Below are positions 39,641 through 48,470 of a stretch of DNA of 64,000 nucleotides, one piece after another. Source of the DNA: QKTW01 sp052161885 (GTDB lineage: Bacteria > Bacteroidota > Bacteroidia > Chitinophagales > Chitinophagaceae); the NCBI GenBank assembly GCA_052161885.1, contig CP197396.1:5208001-5272000 (forward strand). Reading direction: 5' to 3'. A program made the translations under genes and the position numbers. The notes below the pieces were generated by a model that had not been told where the DNA came from, made no database searches, and was given only the letters and a program-made list of their open reading frames with translations. Position 1 is the first letter of the stretch, and every line of letters starts with the position of its first letter.

Positions 39641-42600
39641 TTATTTTTGGTCGTCCGACAATTTGCTTTTAGTCTTTTCCAGGCCTTTTACTTCTTCCAA
39701 TTTTTTAGTGGCTTCCTGTTTGAGGTCGGCAATTTTTGTGTTTTTAATAATACTCTGCAACGTGGCTTTGGCATTAAAGTAATCTTTCTGTTTCACCATC
39801 AGGTCAGACAGCAGGATATATGATTTTACGATCCAGTAATCATAACCCCCGGATTGCTGGATGGTTTCCCCTGCAGCTGTTTCTGCTTCTTTCTGCTTGC
39901 CCTGCTGTGCGTATATTTCGGCAACACGGTACCGGGCCTCTGCTGCCATGGCATTGTTTCTGCCGGTGCCCAACGTTTTGTACAAGGCTATTGCCTCATC
40001 ATTTTTGCTTTGCTGCTGCAGGCATTTTGCTTTGTAAAAGGTTGCTTCAGACTGCACTGCTTCATTAATGCCTGGCAATGAAAGCAGTGTATCCGCATAT
40101 TGTGCAGTTGCTTCGTACTGGTTCAGGTTAAAGCTGGATTTCATGAGCCCGCCATATGCCTGTTGCAGGCTTTCTGTGTTCATCGCACTGTTGCGCAGTA
40201 ACTGGTAATAACGTTGTGCTGCGGCATTGTCACCGTTCTGCATGGCAATTACGGATGCTTTGCGTGCGCTGTTCTCAGAGAAATCATTCCAGTTTGAACT
40301 CAGTACCGCATCATAACCTGAGAGCGCGGTTTTATAATCTTTCTGCTGGTAGGCGCTTTCTGCTTTATAATAGTTGGCTTTTAAAGCAAAAGCCCCGTTA
40401 GGATATGCTTTCAGGTATTGGTCAAAAGATTGCTGTGCCTTATCATATTTGCCTGCACCAAATTGAGATTCTGCTGCTGCATAATATGTAGAGTCAAGCG
40501 TATGCTCGTCTGCACCGGGCAGGTTGTTGTCTTTTAAAAGCTGTGCGTATGCCGCCGGCTGATTATTCTGGATGTACAGTGTTTTTAATGCATCCAGTGC
40601 TGCAGATCTTTCTTCGGATGCAGGGTAGTCGCTTACTACATGACGATATGCATCAATAGCCTGCGTGTTATTTTCCATTTCCTGGTAGGAGAAGCCGGTT
40701 TTGATCCATGCTTTAGGTGCGTATTTCCCTTTTGCTTCAGTAAGCGGGCGCAGTAAGTCTATTGCCTGCTGATACTTGTCTGCATCTATGTTTACAACTG
40801 CCAGCTCATAGCGCGCATCGTCTGCATATGCAGATGCCGGTGTGCGGCTGATGAGCGATTGTAATATGGCGGTTTTTTCGGCTGTTTTGTTCTGCAGTCC
40901 CAGTATCGTTGCTTTCTGGAAGCGTGCATAGTCTGCGTCAGCGCTGCCGGAATTGATGACTTTATCGTAAAGAGAAAGTGCCTGCGGATATTGACGGCCC
41001 ATAAAGGCTGCATCTGCTTCACGTACGCTGGCTGTAGCATCCAGACCGGATGAACTGCTGCCGGTACCTGCAAGACGCGCCTTACTGAAGTAGCTTTGTG
41101 CCTGGGCAAACTGCTGGAGCTTCATTGCTGCATAACCCATATTCATATAGGCATGCTGCGGTGTGGCCTGCGGACTTACCCAGGAGGTACGGTTGCTTTG
41201 GCCGGCATTGCTGAGAAAAGCTTCTGAATAGCTGATCGTGTGATCATATTGCTGTGCACGGTAGGCAAGGTCTCCTTTCCAGAAATTGGCAGCAGCCACA
41301 TACACCGGATCTTCTCCCTGTGTTATAGAGATACTCAGCAGGCTGTCTGCCTGGGCTGTATTGCCTTGCTGCATTTGCTGCAACCCGTATCCGTAGGCTG
41401 CTTTCTGCAGCACACGGCGGTAATTAGCATCTTTATCGGGTACATCCTGCAATGTGCGGAATGCCTCAGCATAGTTGTTCGATTTGGTCAGCAGATCGGA
41501 GAACATCGTTCTTGCCTCACTGCGGTAAGACGATTGAGGATAGTCGGAAAGCAGTGTGCCTATACGACGGGTGGCATCATCCGCATAACCCATTTCATAG
41601 GAAAGTTTACCCGCAAGGAACAGTGCTGCCTCACGCTGGCTGCTGTTGTACGGCATGTCTGCACAGATGCCAAAGGCATTGCGCGCACTTTTTTTATCGC
41701 CGGTTTTCAGGTAACAATCACCCAGCAGGTACATAGATGTCTGTCCCAGCGAATCCTGCGAATTGCTCAGCTCTTTAAAATTATTGATCGCGGCGGGAAT
41801 TTTTCCTACCTGGTAATAACAATAGGCTATTTCATAAAGCTCTTCCTTCCGTATCTTATCGCTGCGGTCATAGTAGTGTTCAAAATAGGGCAGTGCTTCA
41901 GCATACTTTCCCTGCTCAAACAGGCATTGAGCCGCCAGCAGGTGCAGTTCATTGTCGTAGTAGGATTTATCGCTGCTTTTTATCAGGCGGATGGCGTCGT
42001 CCAGCGCTTTTTGCCTGTTGCCCATGAAATAATGGATCTCCGCAATATAATAAGGCACCACCGGCTTGTATTCCGGCAGGTTGTTTATACGTTCAAAGCT
42101 TTTGAGCGCCGATGCATAATCGCCCTTGTTATATGCCAGCAGGCCATAGTAATAGTTGCCGGCATTCATGTATTTGCCATCTATTTCCTTGATGGTGGCA
42201 AACAGCGGTTCTGCTTTGTCAAACTGATGATTGTTGAAATAGCAGTATGCCTGCTCAAATTTTGCGTCAGCAATTTCCTGGTTGCTCAGGTTGGCGATAG
42301 ATGCAGATTCGTAGTATGGAATTGCTTTGGCCAGCTGATCGTTGCGAAAATAATATTGGGCTACCGCAAATGAAACGCGCTGGCGGTATACGGGATTAGC
42401 GGTCTGCTGTATAAACTGTCCTGCACTGTCTACGGCTTCTTCTCTGTTCAGCTGCAGCAGCGCCAGCGCCATATAATAGCGGGCTTTGTCTGCGTCTGCG
42501 AGATTTTTGACCTGCACGGGATCGTCCGGGTATTGCAGAAATTTGCGCGCCGATTGCGCTGCTACCTGGTAATGTCCTTGCTGGTATTGTTCTTCTGCAA

Positions 42601-42727
42601 GCGTCAGCCATTGCTGCGGTTGCTGGTTGGGAGCGTGTATTTGGGCCGGAGCCTGGCTGCACAGCAGTAATTGTACCGCTACGCCAGCCAGGCTCCGTTG
42701 TATGAGTCGATTGTTAGTTTTCTTCAT
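39641..42727 (-). CDS. Large TPR protein with signal peptide
   Basis: A 1028-residue exported protein made mostly of tetratricopeptide repeats. Signal peptide to about residue 28 (LLLCSQAPAQ), then many 34-residue repeats such as ADADKARYYMALALLQLNREEA, YFRNDQLAKAIPYYESASIANL, FEQAYCYFNNHQFDKAEPLF, YNKGDYASALKSFERI, continuing to near 1000; the C-terminal 40 residues are Lys/Glu-rich coiled coil (KQEATKKLEEVKGL). Such proteins make protein-protein contacts in the periplasm. It is the middle gene of a minus-strand operon between a TonB receptor and an outer membrane barrel. Confidence 0.9.
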   Translation of the reverse strand: MKKTNNRLIQRSLAGVAVQLLLCSQAPAQIHAPNQQPQQWLTLAEEQYQQGHYQVAAQSARKFLQYPDDPVQVKNLADADKARYYMALALLQLNREEAVDSAGQFIQQTANPVYRQRVSFAVAQYYFRNDQLAKAIPYYESASIANLSNQEIADAKFEQAYCYFNNHQFDKAEPLFATIKEIDGKYMNAGNYYYGLLAYNKGDYASALKSFERINNLPEYKPVVPYYIAEIHYFMGNRQKALDDAIRLIKSSDKSYYDNELHLLAAQCLFEQGKYAEALPYFEHYYDRSDKIRKEELYEIAYCYYQVGKIPAAINNFKELSNSQDSLGQTSMYLLGDCYLKTGDKKSARNAFGICADMPYNSSQREAALFLAGKLSYEMGYADDATRRIGTLLSDYPQSSYRSEARTMFSDLLTKSNNYAEAFRTLQDVPDKDANYRRVLQKAAYGYGLQQMQQGNTAQADSLLSISITQGEDPVYVAAANFWKGDLAYRAQQYDHTISYSEAFLSNAGQSNRTSWVSPQATPQHAYMNMGYAAMKLQQFAQAQSYFSKARLAGTGSSSSGLDATASVREADAAFMGRQYPQALSLYDKVINSGSADADYARFQKATILGLQNKTAEKTAILQSLISRTPASAYADDARYELAVVNIDADKYQQAIDLLRPLTEAKGKYAPKAWIKTGFSYQEMENNTQAIDAYRHVVSDYPASEERSAALDALKTLYIQNNQPAAYAQLLKDNNLPGADEHTLDSTYYAAAESQFGAGKYDKAQQSFDQYLKAYPNGAFALKANYYKAESAYQQKDYKTALSGYDAVLSSNWNDFSENSARKASVIAMQNGDNAAAQRYYQLLRNSAMNTESLQQAYGGLMKSSFNLNQYEATAQYADTLLSLPGINEAVQSEATFYKAKCLQQQSKNDEAIALYKTLGTGRNNAMAAEARYRVAEIYAQQGKQKEAETAAGETIQQSGGYDYWIVKSYILLSDLMVKQKDYFNAKATLQSIIKNTKIADLKQEATKKLEEVKGLEKTKSKLSDDQK

Positions 42728-42743
42728 TCTTCAGCTGGTCTGA

Positions 42744-45065
42744 TTAAAAATTCCATGTTAAGTTCAGGCTCGGGAAGATAGGTAATTGATAAATACGAAT
42801 ATTGGAAATACGGTCTACATAAAAAATATTGTCGCGGTCGTATACATTCGTCATGCTGAAAGTAGCATCGATATTGGATGTCTTGCTGAGGTTGAATCTT
42901 CTTTTTACAGAAAGGTCAAGACGGTGATACCAGCTGAGGCGGCCGCCGTTGATGTCATTAGCATAAGCAACAGCAAGGTTGCCGTTTCCTGTAAGATTGT
43001 TGGTTCCGAGACCACCGGAAAGAACATTGGGGCTTTCATAGAAGCCTTGTGTCTGCGTGAATGGGAACGGAGAGCCAAGGTTGAAGCGGACAGAAAGGTC
43101 CCAGTTTTTCTTGCGGCCTGCAGTATATGCTCCCAGCAGGTTCAGGTTAAAACGGCGGTCGAATGGCGGCGGATAGGTCTGAATGTGACCATACTCATCA
43201 ACTGAACGGTAAAGGATATGCTGGTAAGAAGCAACACCCCAGAGATATACACGCTGGTAAGTGTATTTAGCAGAAAGGTCCACGCCGTATGCTTTGCCTG
43301 ACGCACCTGAGAAGTTCGGATCGCTTTCTACTTTTTTATTGCGGTTCAGATCCATCATTTGGGTAAAGTTCTTCATCCACGGTTCCAGGTTCAGCTCTAC
43401 TTTACCGAGGTCTACTTCTATACCGCCAAGTACATGGTAGGCTCTTTCAAGGTTGCTTTTGATCACATCACCATCTGCAGTTTTCACTTCCTCGTCCGGA
43501 CTCAGCAGAAAGCCTGAGAAGAAATTCACGATATCACGGTCGCTTTTGGAAGTAATGATATTCTGTGAATAGATACCTGCGGCACCCTTCAGGCGTATGT
43601 TATTTGTAATGTTGTATTTAATACCTATGCGGGGTTCTGGTGAGATAGTAGAGATCGTAGCATAATATTGCAGACGCAGGCTGGGTTCCAGCACCAGTTT
43701 TTCACTGATGTTTTTGCGCCATACCACAAAAAGCGATCCCAGTGTGTTACGGCGGTCCAGTGTTGTAGGCACGTTGGCATCATTCAGATAGTTGAGGCTT
43801 GTGTGCAGGCCGCTTACATCCACACCATATTTCAGCATGCTGTACCCCGGGAGGAAGTAGGTAAAATCAATGCCGCCTTCAAAGCCGTCAATACCGCTGT
43901 TGCGTGTACGGAAGTTTGCTTCTTCGTCGTCAATTGTATATTTCGAATATGCAAATTTACCGCTGATAAGCGCATCTGAGTTACCCGGAGACACAACGAA
44001 GGTTGTACCGCCACCGGTTGCTTTCCAATGGAAGTTGCCTGTAGCACTGTCTGTATTGGGGTAAAAGAGTTTGGCTCTGTCGTCAAAGTTAAATCCGAAC
44101 AGGTTCAGCTTGCTGCCGTTGCCGCCGTTAAAGGTAATTTTACCATACAGGTCGGTGAAAGAATAGGGAAGTCCTTTGGCATAAGGATCGCCAAAGCCGC
44201 CGTAGAGGCTTTTCGACGTCTGGTCGAGGTAGCTCGTTTTAGCAGAAAGGAGGAACGTTACACCGTTGTCACTGTTCTTTCTGGGTTTTACAAGCGGTCC
44301 TTCCAGTAAAGCACGTGCCATAATGGGGGATACCGATACTTTACCTGAAATGCGATTTCTGTTACCGTCTTTAGTACGGACATCCAGGATGGCAGAGGAA
44401 CGGTTGCCGTATTCTGCATTAAATCCTGCAGTGTACACATCTACAGTGCGGATGGCATCCGTTTCAAAAACGGAGTAAAGCCCTATTGAGTGAAACGGAT
44501 TGTAAATGGTAACACCATCCAGCAATATACCGGTCTGGGCCGGAGAACCGCCGCGGATATAAAGTTGTCCGCCCTGGTCGCCGGTAAAAGTGACACCGGG
44601 CGTTACCTGCAGGAACTGTGCGATATCCGGTTCGCCGCCGGCACTGGGCAGGAGTTTTATTTCTCTTGGTGTAATGGTAGTAACACCAGCTTTTATCTGT
44701 GTTTTCTTTTCTGTTTTATGCGCGTTGATCTCTACGCCTTTCAATTGTCTTTCTGATCGTTTGATGTAGAGTTTCTGTGTCACCACCTGGTCTGCCGCTA
44801 CACTTACAGATACATTGGCCGTGTCATAACCAATAGATGTGCTGGTGATGGAATAAGTTCCGGCAGGTACATTACGGATCGAAAAGAAGCCGTTAAGATC
44901 AGTTTGCACTGCAAATTTTGTTCCTTCAATGATTACATTAGTGTAAATCATCGGCTCCCCGTTGCTCTTATCATAGACAAAGCCTTTAATAGTCCCCGAC
45001 TGTGCAAACGCCAGTACAGTAAAGGCTGAGAGAAGCAAAGTAAGTAAGCCCGAACGTTTCAGCAT
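42744..45065 (-). CDS. TonB-dependent receptor with carboxypeptidase-like regulatory domain
   Basis: A 773-residue outer membrane receptor. Signal peptide to about 21 (AFAQ), CarboxypepD_reg-like domain (SGTIKGFVYDKSNGEPMIYTNV, VQTDLNGFFSIRNVPAGTY), plug (VGEINAHK-type segment, PREIKLLPSAGGEPDIAQFLQ, GGQLYIRGGSPAQTGILLDG, NAEYGNRSSAILDV), then a 22-strand barrel ending in FPSLNLTWNF. It imports an unknown ligand, powered by TonB. It is first in the minus-strand operon with TPR and barrel genes, 16 bp apart. Promoter TTTG-18 bp-TATCTTTG at 45163-45134. Confidence 0.93.
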   Translation of the reverse strand: MLKRSGLLTLLLSAFTVLAFAQSGTIKGFVYDKSNGEPMIYTNVIIEGTKFAVQTDLNGFFSIRNVPAGTYSITSTSIGYDTANVSVSVAADQVVTQKLYIKRSERQLKGVEINAHKTEKKTQIKAGVTTITPREIKLLPSAGGEPDIAQFLQVTPGVTFTGDQGGQLYIRGGSPAQTGILLDGVTIYNPFHSIGLYSVFETDAIRTVDVYTAGFNAEYGNRSSAILDVRTKDGNRNRISGKVSVSPIMARALLEGPLVKPRKNSDNGVTFLLSAKTSYLDQTSKSLYGGFGDPYAKGLPYSFTDLYGKITFNGGNGSKLNLFGFNFDDRAKLFYPNTDSATGNFHWKATGGGTTFVVSPGNSDALISGKFAYSKYTIDDEEANFRTRNSGIDGFEGGIDFTYFLPGYSMLKYGVDVSGLHTSLNYLNDANVPTTLDRRNTLGSLFVVWRKNISEKLVLEPSLRLQYYATISTISPEPRIGIKYNITNNIRLKGAAGIYSQNIITSKSDRDIVNFFSGFLLSPDEEVKTADGDVIKSNLERAYHVLGGIEVDLGKVELNLEPWMKNFTQMMDLNRNKKVESDPNFSGASGKAYGVDLSAKYTYQRVYLWGVASYQHILYRSVDEYGHIQTYPPPFDRRFNLNLLGAYTAGRKKNWDLSVRFNLGSPFPFTQTQGFYESPNVLSGGLGTNNLTGNGNLAVAYANDINGGRLSWYHRLDLSVKRRFNLSKTSNIDATFSMTNVYDRDNIFYVDRISNIRIYQLPIFPSLNLTWNF

Positions 45066-45133
45066 ACAGATTAGTTTGAGAAAAATAGTTAAAAACCATC
45101 CTCCAGGCTTCAGCAGCCTGTTTTAAGGACGAA

Positions 45134-45163
45134 CAAAGATAGGAATTACACCATAGCAGCAAA
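45134..45163 (-). promoter_or_regulatory. Promoter of TonB receptor/TPR/barrel operon
   Basis: Minus-strand TTTG at 45163-45160, 18-bp spacer, and TATCTTTG at 45141-45134, matching the Bacteroidota -33/-7 promoter; 69 bp before the start codon at 45065. Confidence 0.65.
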
Positions 45164-45412
45164 GCTTAAAATCAATAATGCCGCGAGCTTTCATTTTTTT
45201 ACATTTTTCTGATAAAGAATGGTAAATGGCGAAAAGGCAAATGTGAATGATGAATAAGCAACCAATGCAGTCGCTTTTACCTGCAGGATCTGTACCCTGC
45301 TCCAAACAGGCGGCATCGGTAATAGCCCGATCTTAAGGAAACGGCATTGATTCACAATTTATCATTTAACCATTTTTCACAATTTTACAATCTGCCGTCT
45401 CCGTAACTTTTA

Positions 45413-45420
45413 TATTTTTG
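45413..45420 (+). promoter_or_regulatory. -7 promoter element of rfbF operon
   Basis: TATTTTTG, exact TAnnTTTG, 20 bp before the ATG at 45441. Confidence 0.5.
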
Positions 45421-45440
45421 TCGCACATAAATCATTCCTG

Positions 45441-46214
45441 ATGAAAGTTGTTCTTTTTGCGGGCGGACGAGGCACGCGCATTTCTGAGGAGTCTGTGCTC
45501 CGCCCCAAACCTATGATCGAAATTGGTGGTAAACCTATTCTGTGGCATATTATGAAGATATATGCAGCATACGGTCATACCGATTTTGTGATATGCCTGG
45601 GTTATAAAGGCTGGATAATTAAGGAATATTTTGTTAACTATTTCATGCACAATGCGGATGTGACGGTAGACCTGTCGAACAATTCGCTGGAAGTACATAA
45701 CAATTTTGCCGAGCCGTTTAAAATTTCCCTGATCGATACCGGACTGGACACTATGACGGCCGGTAGGCTGAAGCGTGTACTGCCTTATGTAGGCAATGAA
45801 ACCTTTATGCTCACTTATGGCGATGGTGTAAGTAATGTGAATATAGATGAACTGGTAAAATTCCATAAAAGCACCGGTAAAATCTGCACCATGACTGCTA
45901 TACAGGCTACCAGCCGTTTTGGAGTTATAAAAATGAACGACAGCGGTCTGATCAGCAGTTTTGAAGAAAAACCTGCCGATAGCGGTACCTGGATTAATGG
46001 TGGCTTTTTCGTGATAGAGCCTGAAATTGTGAAATATCTGCACGACGATGCTGATTTTGTTATGTGGGAGCGCCAGCCAATGGATGATCTTGCCCGCGAC
46101 GGGCAGATTGCGGCATACCGCCATCATGATTTCTGGAAATGTATGGATACCCTGCGTGATAAAGAAGAACTGGAATACATGTGGGAAAAAGAACCACTAT
46201 GGAAAAAATGGTAA
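45441..46214 (+). CDS. rfbF: Glucose-1-phosphate cytidylyltransferase
   Basis: A 257-residue nucleotidyltransferase that makes CDP-glucose from CTP and glucose-1-phosphate. N-terminal signature VVLFAGGRGTRISEESVLRPKPM (GGxGTRxx...PKPM, Lys23 in PKPM), sugar-phosphate part GDGVSNVNIDELV (near 131), WINGGFFVIEP, and C-terminal ERQPMDDLARDGQIAAYRHHDFWKCMDTLRD typical of RfbF. Together with rfbG it gives CDP-4-keto-6-deoxyglucose. Cytosolic. First gene of the operon, with a promoter just upstream. Confidence 0.96.
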   Translation: MKVVLFAGGRGTRISEESVLRPKPMIEIGGKPILWHIMKIYAAYGHTDFVICLGYKGWIIKEYFVNYFMHNADVTVDLSNNSLEVHNNFAEPFKISLIDTGLDTMTAGRLKRVLPYVGNETFMLTYGDGVSNVNIDELVKFHKSTGKICTMTAIQATSRFGVIKMNDSGLISSFEEKPADSGTWINGGFFVIEPEIVKYLHDDADFVMWERQPMDDLARDGQIAAYRHHDFWKCMDTLRDKEELEYMWEKEPLWKKW

Positions 46215-46330
46215 GTTTTAATTAACTGACGTGATGATTAGCGAGTGAGCGGATGCACGTGTGGTTAAACAATTATTACGTTATACAATTAGCTAATCAT
46301 CACATTAGCTAATCAGCTAATTATAAAAAA

Positions 46331-47404
46331 ATGGTTGATTACTTAAAGAAAATATATAGCGGCAAACGTGTTTTCCTAACGGGGCATACCGGCTTTAAAG
46401 GTGCGTGGATGCTGCAGATACTGCACTCGCTGGGGGCTGATGTAAAAGGTTATGCACTGGCACCGGAAAACAGTTTTGACCTATACAATGAAATTGAAGG
46501 AGATAAACTGTGCTATGCTTCAGTGATCGGAGATCTCCGCGACCTGAAAACATTGCAGGGTGAGATGGTGCGTTTTCAGCCGCATTTTGTTTTTCATCTT
46601 GCCGCGCAATCGCTGGTACGCCGCAGCTATGAGCAGCCGGTAGACACGTTTGCTGTGAATGTAATGGGCACTGCTCATGTGCTGGAAGCCATGCGGGCCT
46701 TATCCGGCCCCGCTACCGGCATTATGATCACTACAGACAAAGTGTACGAAAATCCGGAACGAGGCCAGGCATTCAAAGAAGACGATAAGCTGGGTGGTTA
46801 CGATCCGTATTCGGCAAGTAAGGCTGCCGCAGAAATAGTGATTGCCTCATACGAGCGTTCTTTTTTCAACAGAGAGCAGTTTGCAAAGCATGAGACAGGC
46901 ATTGCGTCTGTGCGTGCGGGCAATGTGATCGGCGGCGGCGATTTTGCAGAAAACCGCATCATACCGGATATTGTGCGTGCGATGGACCGGAAGGAAAAAG
47001 TGGTGTTGCGCAACCCGCAGTCTGTAAGACCGTGGCAGCATGTGCTGGAACCCCTGGCAGCATATCTGCTGCTGGGCGCAAAAATGAGTGAAGACCCGCT
47101 GAAATACGGCGGCGCTTATAATATAGGCCCCGAAATAAATGATGAAAAAACTGTAGAAGAACTGACGCAGATCTTCCTTAATGCTTACGGTCACGGTGCA
47201 TATGAAGTAAATAAGCCGGATGAAGCGCCACATGAAGCCAATCTGCTTATGCTGGACAGTAGTAAAATTAAGGACACACTTCAATGGAAGCCTAAACTGG
47301 ATGCAGCAACCGCTATTGGCTGGACGGCAGCATGGTATGCCGATAAACAGCATACCGGGGCAGAAAAATGTATGCGCCAGATCGAACAATACTTTGAGCT
47401 GTAA
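46331..47404 (+). CDS. rfbG: CDP-glucose 4,6-dehydratase
   Basis: A 357-residue extended SDR dehydratase converting CDP-glucose to CDP-4-keto-6-deoxyglucose. NAD loop GHTGFKG (18-24), FHLAAQSLVRRSYEQP near 88-103 (a family signature of RfbG), TTDK 134-137, the YxxxK pair Tyr160/Lys164 (YDPYSASK), and GNVIGGGDFAENRIIPDIVRA. Length is normal. It lies 116 bp after rfbF, in a gap with short TTAGCTAATC-type repeats, and 2 bp before rfbC, so it is probably coupled to it. Confidence 0.96.
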   Translation: MVDYLKKIYSGKRVFLTGHTGFKGAWMLQILHSLGADVKGYALAPENSFDLYNEIEGDKLCYASVIGDLRDLKTLQGEMVRFQPHFVFHLAAQSLVRRSYEQPVDTFAVNVMGTAHVLEAMRALSGPATGIMITTDKVYENPERGQAFKEDDKLGGYDPYSASKAAAEIVIASYERSFFNREQFAKHETGIASVRAGNVIGGGDFAENRIIPDIVRAMDRKEKVVLRNPQSVRPWQHVLEPLAAYLLLGAKMSEDPLKYGGAYNIGPEINDEKTVEELTQIFLNAYGHGAYEVNKPDEAPHEANLLMLDSSKIKDTLQWKPKLDAATAIGWTAAWYADKQHTGAEKCMRQIEQYFEL

Positions 47405-47406
47405 CT

Positions 47407-47964
47407 ATGAAGCTGATTACGGAAACGATATTGCCGGGTGCATATCTGCTGGAACTGCCTGCTTTTACAGATGACCGTGGCCTGTTTGTAAAAACATTTC
47501 ATGATACAACGCTGAAAACTGCAGGAATTGACTTTTCGCTGAAAGAGAGTTATTTCTCCGTGTCTAAAAAAGACGTGATCCGTGGTATGCATTTCCAGAC
47601 ACCACCGCACCAGCATGCCAAGATCGTTTTTTGCCCGCAGGGGGCCATACTGGACGTGATCGTGGATCTGCGCAAAGGCTCCCCGACATACGGACAGCAT
47701 TTTGCACAGGAGCTTTCTGCAGAAAATCATCTTGCCTTTTATATTCCTGAGGGTTTTGCACATGGATTTAAAGCCCTGGAAGATAATTCTGTCACTTATT
47801 ATCTTGTTTCTTCAGAGTACAGTCAGCCGCACGATACCGGCATCCGTTACGACAGCATTGGTATTGACTGGAATGTAACAGACCCCATACTTTCAGCCCG
47901 CGACCTGTCATTTGACAGTATAGAGGCCTTTGATAGCCCGTTTGTGTTTACTTCCGCACAATAA
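47407..47964 (+). CDS. rfbC: dTDP-4-dehydrorhamnose 3,5-epimerase-like protein (RmlC family)
   Basis: A 185-residue cupin of the RmlC family. Signatures: FTDDRGLFVKTFH, VIRGMHFQ with catalytic His62, HAKIVFCPQGAILDVIVDLRKGSP, IPEGFAHGF near 113-121, and the catalytic-Tyr region VTYYLVSSEYSQPHDTGIRYDS (Tyr131/132). RmlC acts on dTDP-4-keto-6-deoxyglucose, but its position 2 bp after rfbG suggests it epimerises CDP-4-keto-6-deoxyglucose at C3/C5. That is an inference from gene order; the genes for 3-deoxysugar formation (RfbH-type) are not present. Another possible reading is a partner for a second pathway elsewhere. Confidence 0.93.
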   Translation: MKLITETILPGAYLLELPAFTDDRGLFVKTFHDTTLKTAGIDFSLKESYFSVSKKDVIRGMHFQTPPHQHAKIVFCPQGAILDVIVDLRKGSPTYGQHFAQELSAENHLAFYIPEGFAHGFKALEDNSVTYYLVSSEYSQPHDTGIRYDSIGIDWNVTDPILSARDLSFDSIEAFDSPFVFTSAQ

Positions 47965-47974
47965 GTTACTTTTG
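47941..47974 (+). promoter_or_regulatory. Promoter-like element before GNAT gene
   Basis: TTTG at 47941-47944, 22-bp spacer, and TACTTTTG at 47967-47974, inside and just after the end of rfbC; start codon at 48004. This would give the GNAT gene its own transcript. Confidence 0.55.
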
Positions 47975-48003
47975 CGGTCAAATTCCGGAATGACATCATA
48001 TAT

Positions 48004-48444
48004 ATGCACGTAAGAACTGCCACTATACAGGATCTTTCACAACTGGCCGCTTTGTTCGACCAGTACAGGATATTTTATAAACAGCAGACAGATATTGGAG
48101 GGGCATATGCTTTCCTGGAAAAACGGATCAATCAGCAGGACAGTGTGATTTTTGTGATGGAAGAGAATGAAATGCTCGTTGGCTTTACGCAGCTTTACCC
48201 GTCATTTTCCTCTGTAGGCATGAAACCGATCTGGATATTGAATGATCTTTTTGTAAAGGAAAGTTTCCGGGGAAAGGGAGTTGCTGCACAATTGATTCAC
48301 CAGGCGGTTAATTACAGCAGGGAAACCGGTCGCCGGAAAATAGTGCTGTCTACGGCATATGATAATGAAACGGCACAACGGCTGTACGAGCGGCTGGGCT
48401 TTACCCGCGCTGAGTTTTACAACTATGAATTGCGGACACTTTAA
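48004..48444 (+). CDS. GNAT family N-acetyltransferase
   Basis: A 146-residue GNAT protein. The acetyl-CoA motif A is NDLFVKESFRGKGVAAQLIHQAV (Arg/Gly-x-Gly-x-Ala near residues 87-96), with N-terminal ATIQDLSQLAALFDQY and C-terminal STAYDNETAQRLYERLGF. Such proteins acetylate small molecules or protein N-termini. It follows rfbC by 39 bp but has its own promoter-like sequence, so a role in sugar synthesis is not assumed. Substrate unknown. Confidence 0.9.
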   Translation: MHVRTATIQDLSQLAALFDQYRIFYKQQTDIGGAYAFLEKRINQQDSVIFVMEENEMLVGFTQLYPSFSSVGMKPIWILNDLFVKESFRGKGVAAQLIHQAVNYSRETGRRKIVLSTAYDNETAQRLYERLGFTRAEFYNYELRTL

Positions 48445-48470
48445 CTTAAAAACAGGAACAATAAAGTTTT

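Larger units (their letters stand above)
45066..45440. other. Divergent intergenic region between TonB receptor and rfbF
   Basis: A 375-bp gap holding two divergent promoters: minus-strand TTTG/TATCTTTG at 45134-45163 for the receptor operon, and plus-strand TATTTTTG at 45413-45420 for rfbF. Otherwise I see no gene or strong hairpin in it. Confidence 0.6.

Noticed and set aside
41240..42373. Long plus-strand open frame opposite the TPR gene
   Set aside because: Shadow of the TPR repeats; composition is hydrophobic only because it is the complement of their codons.
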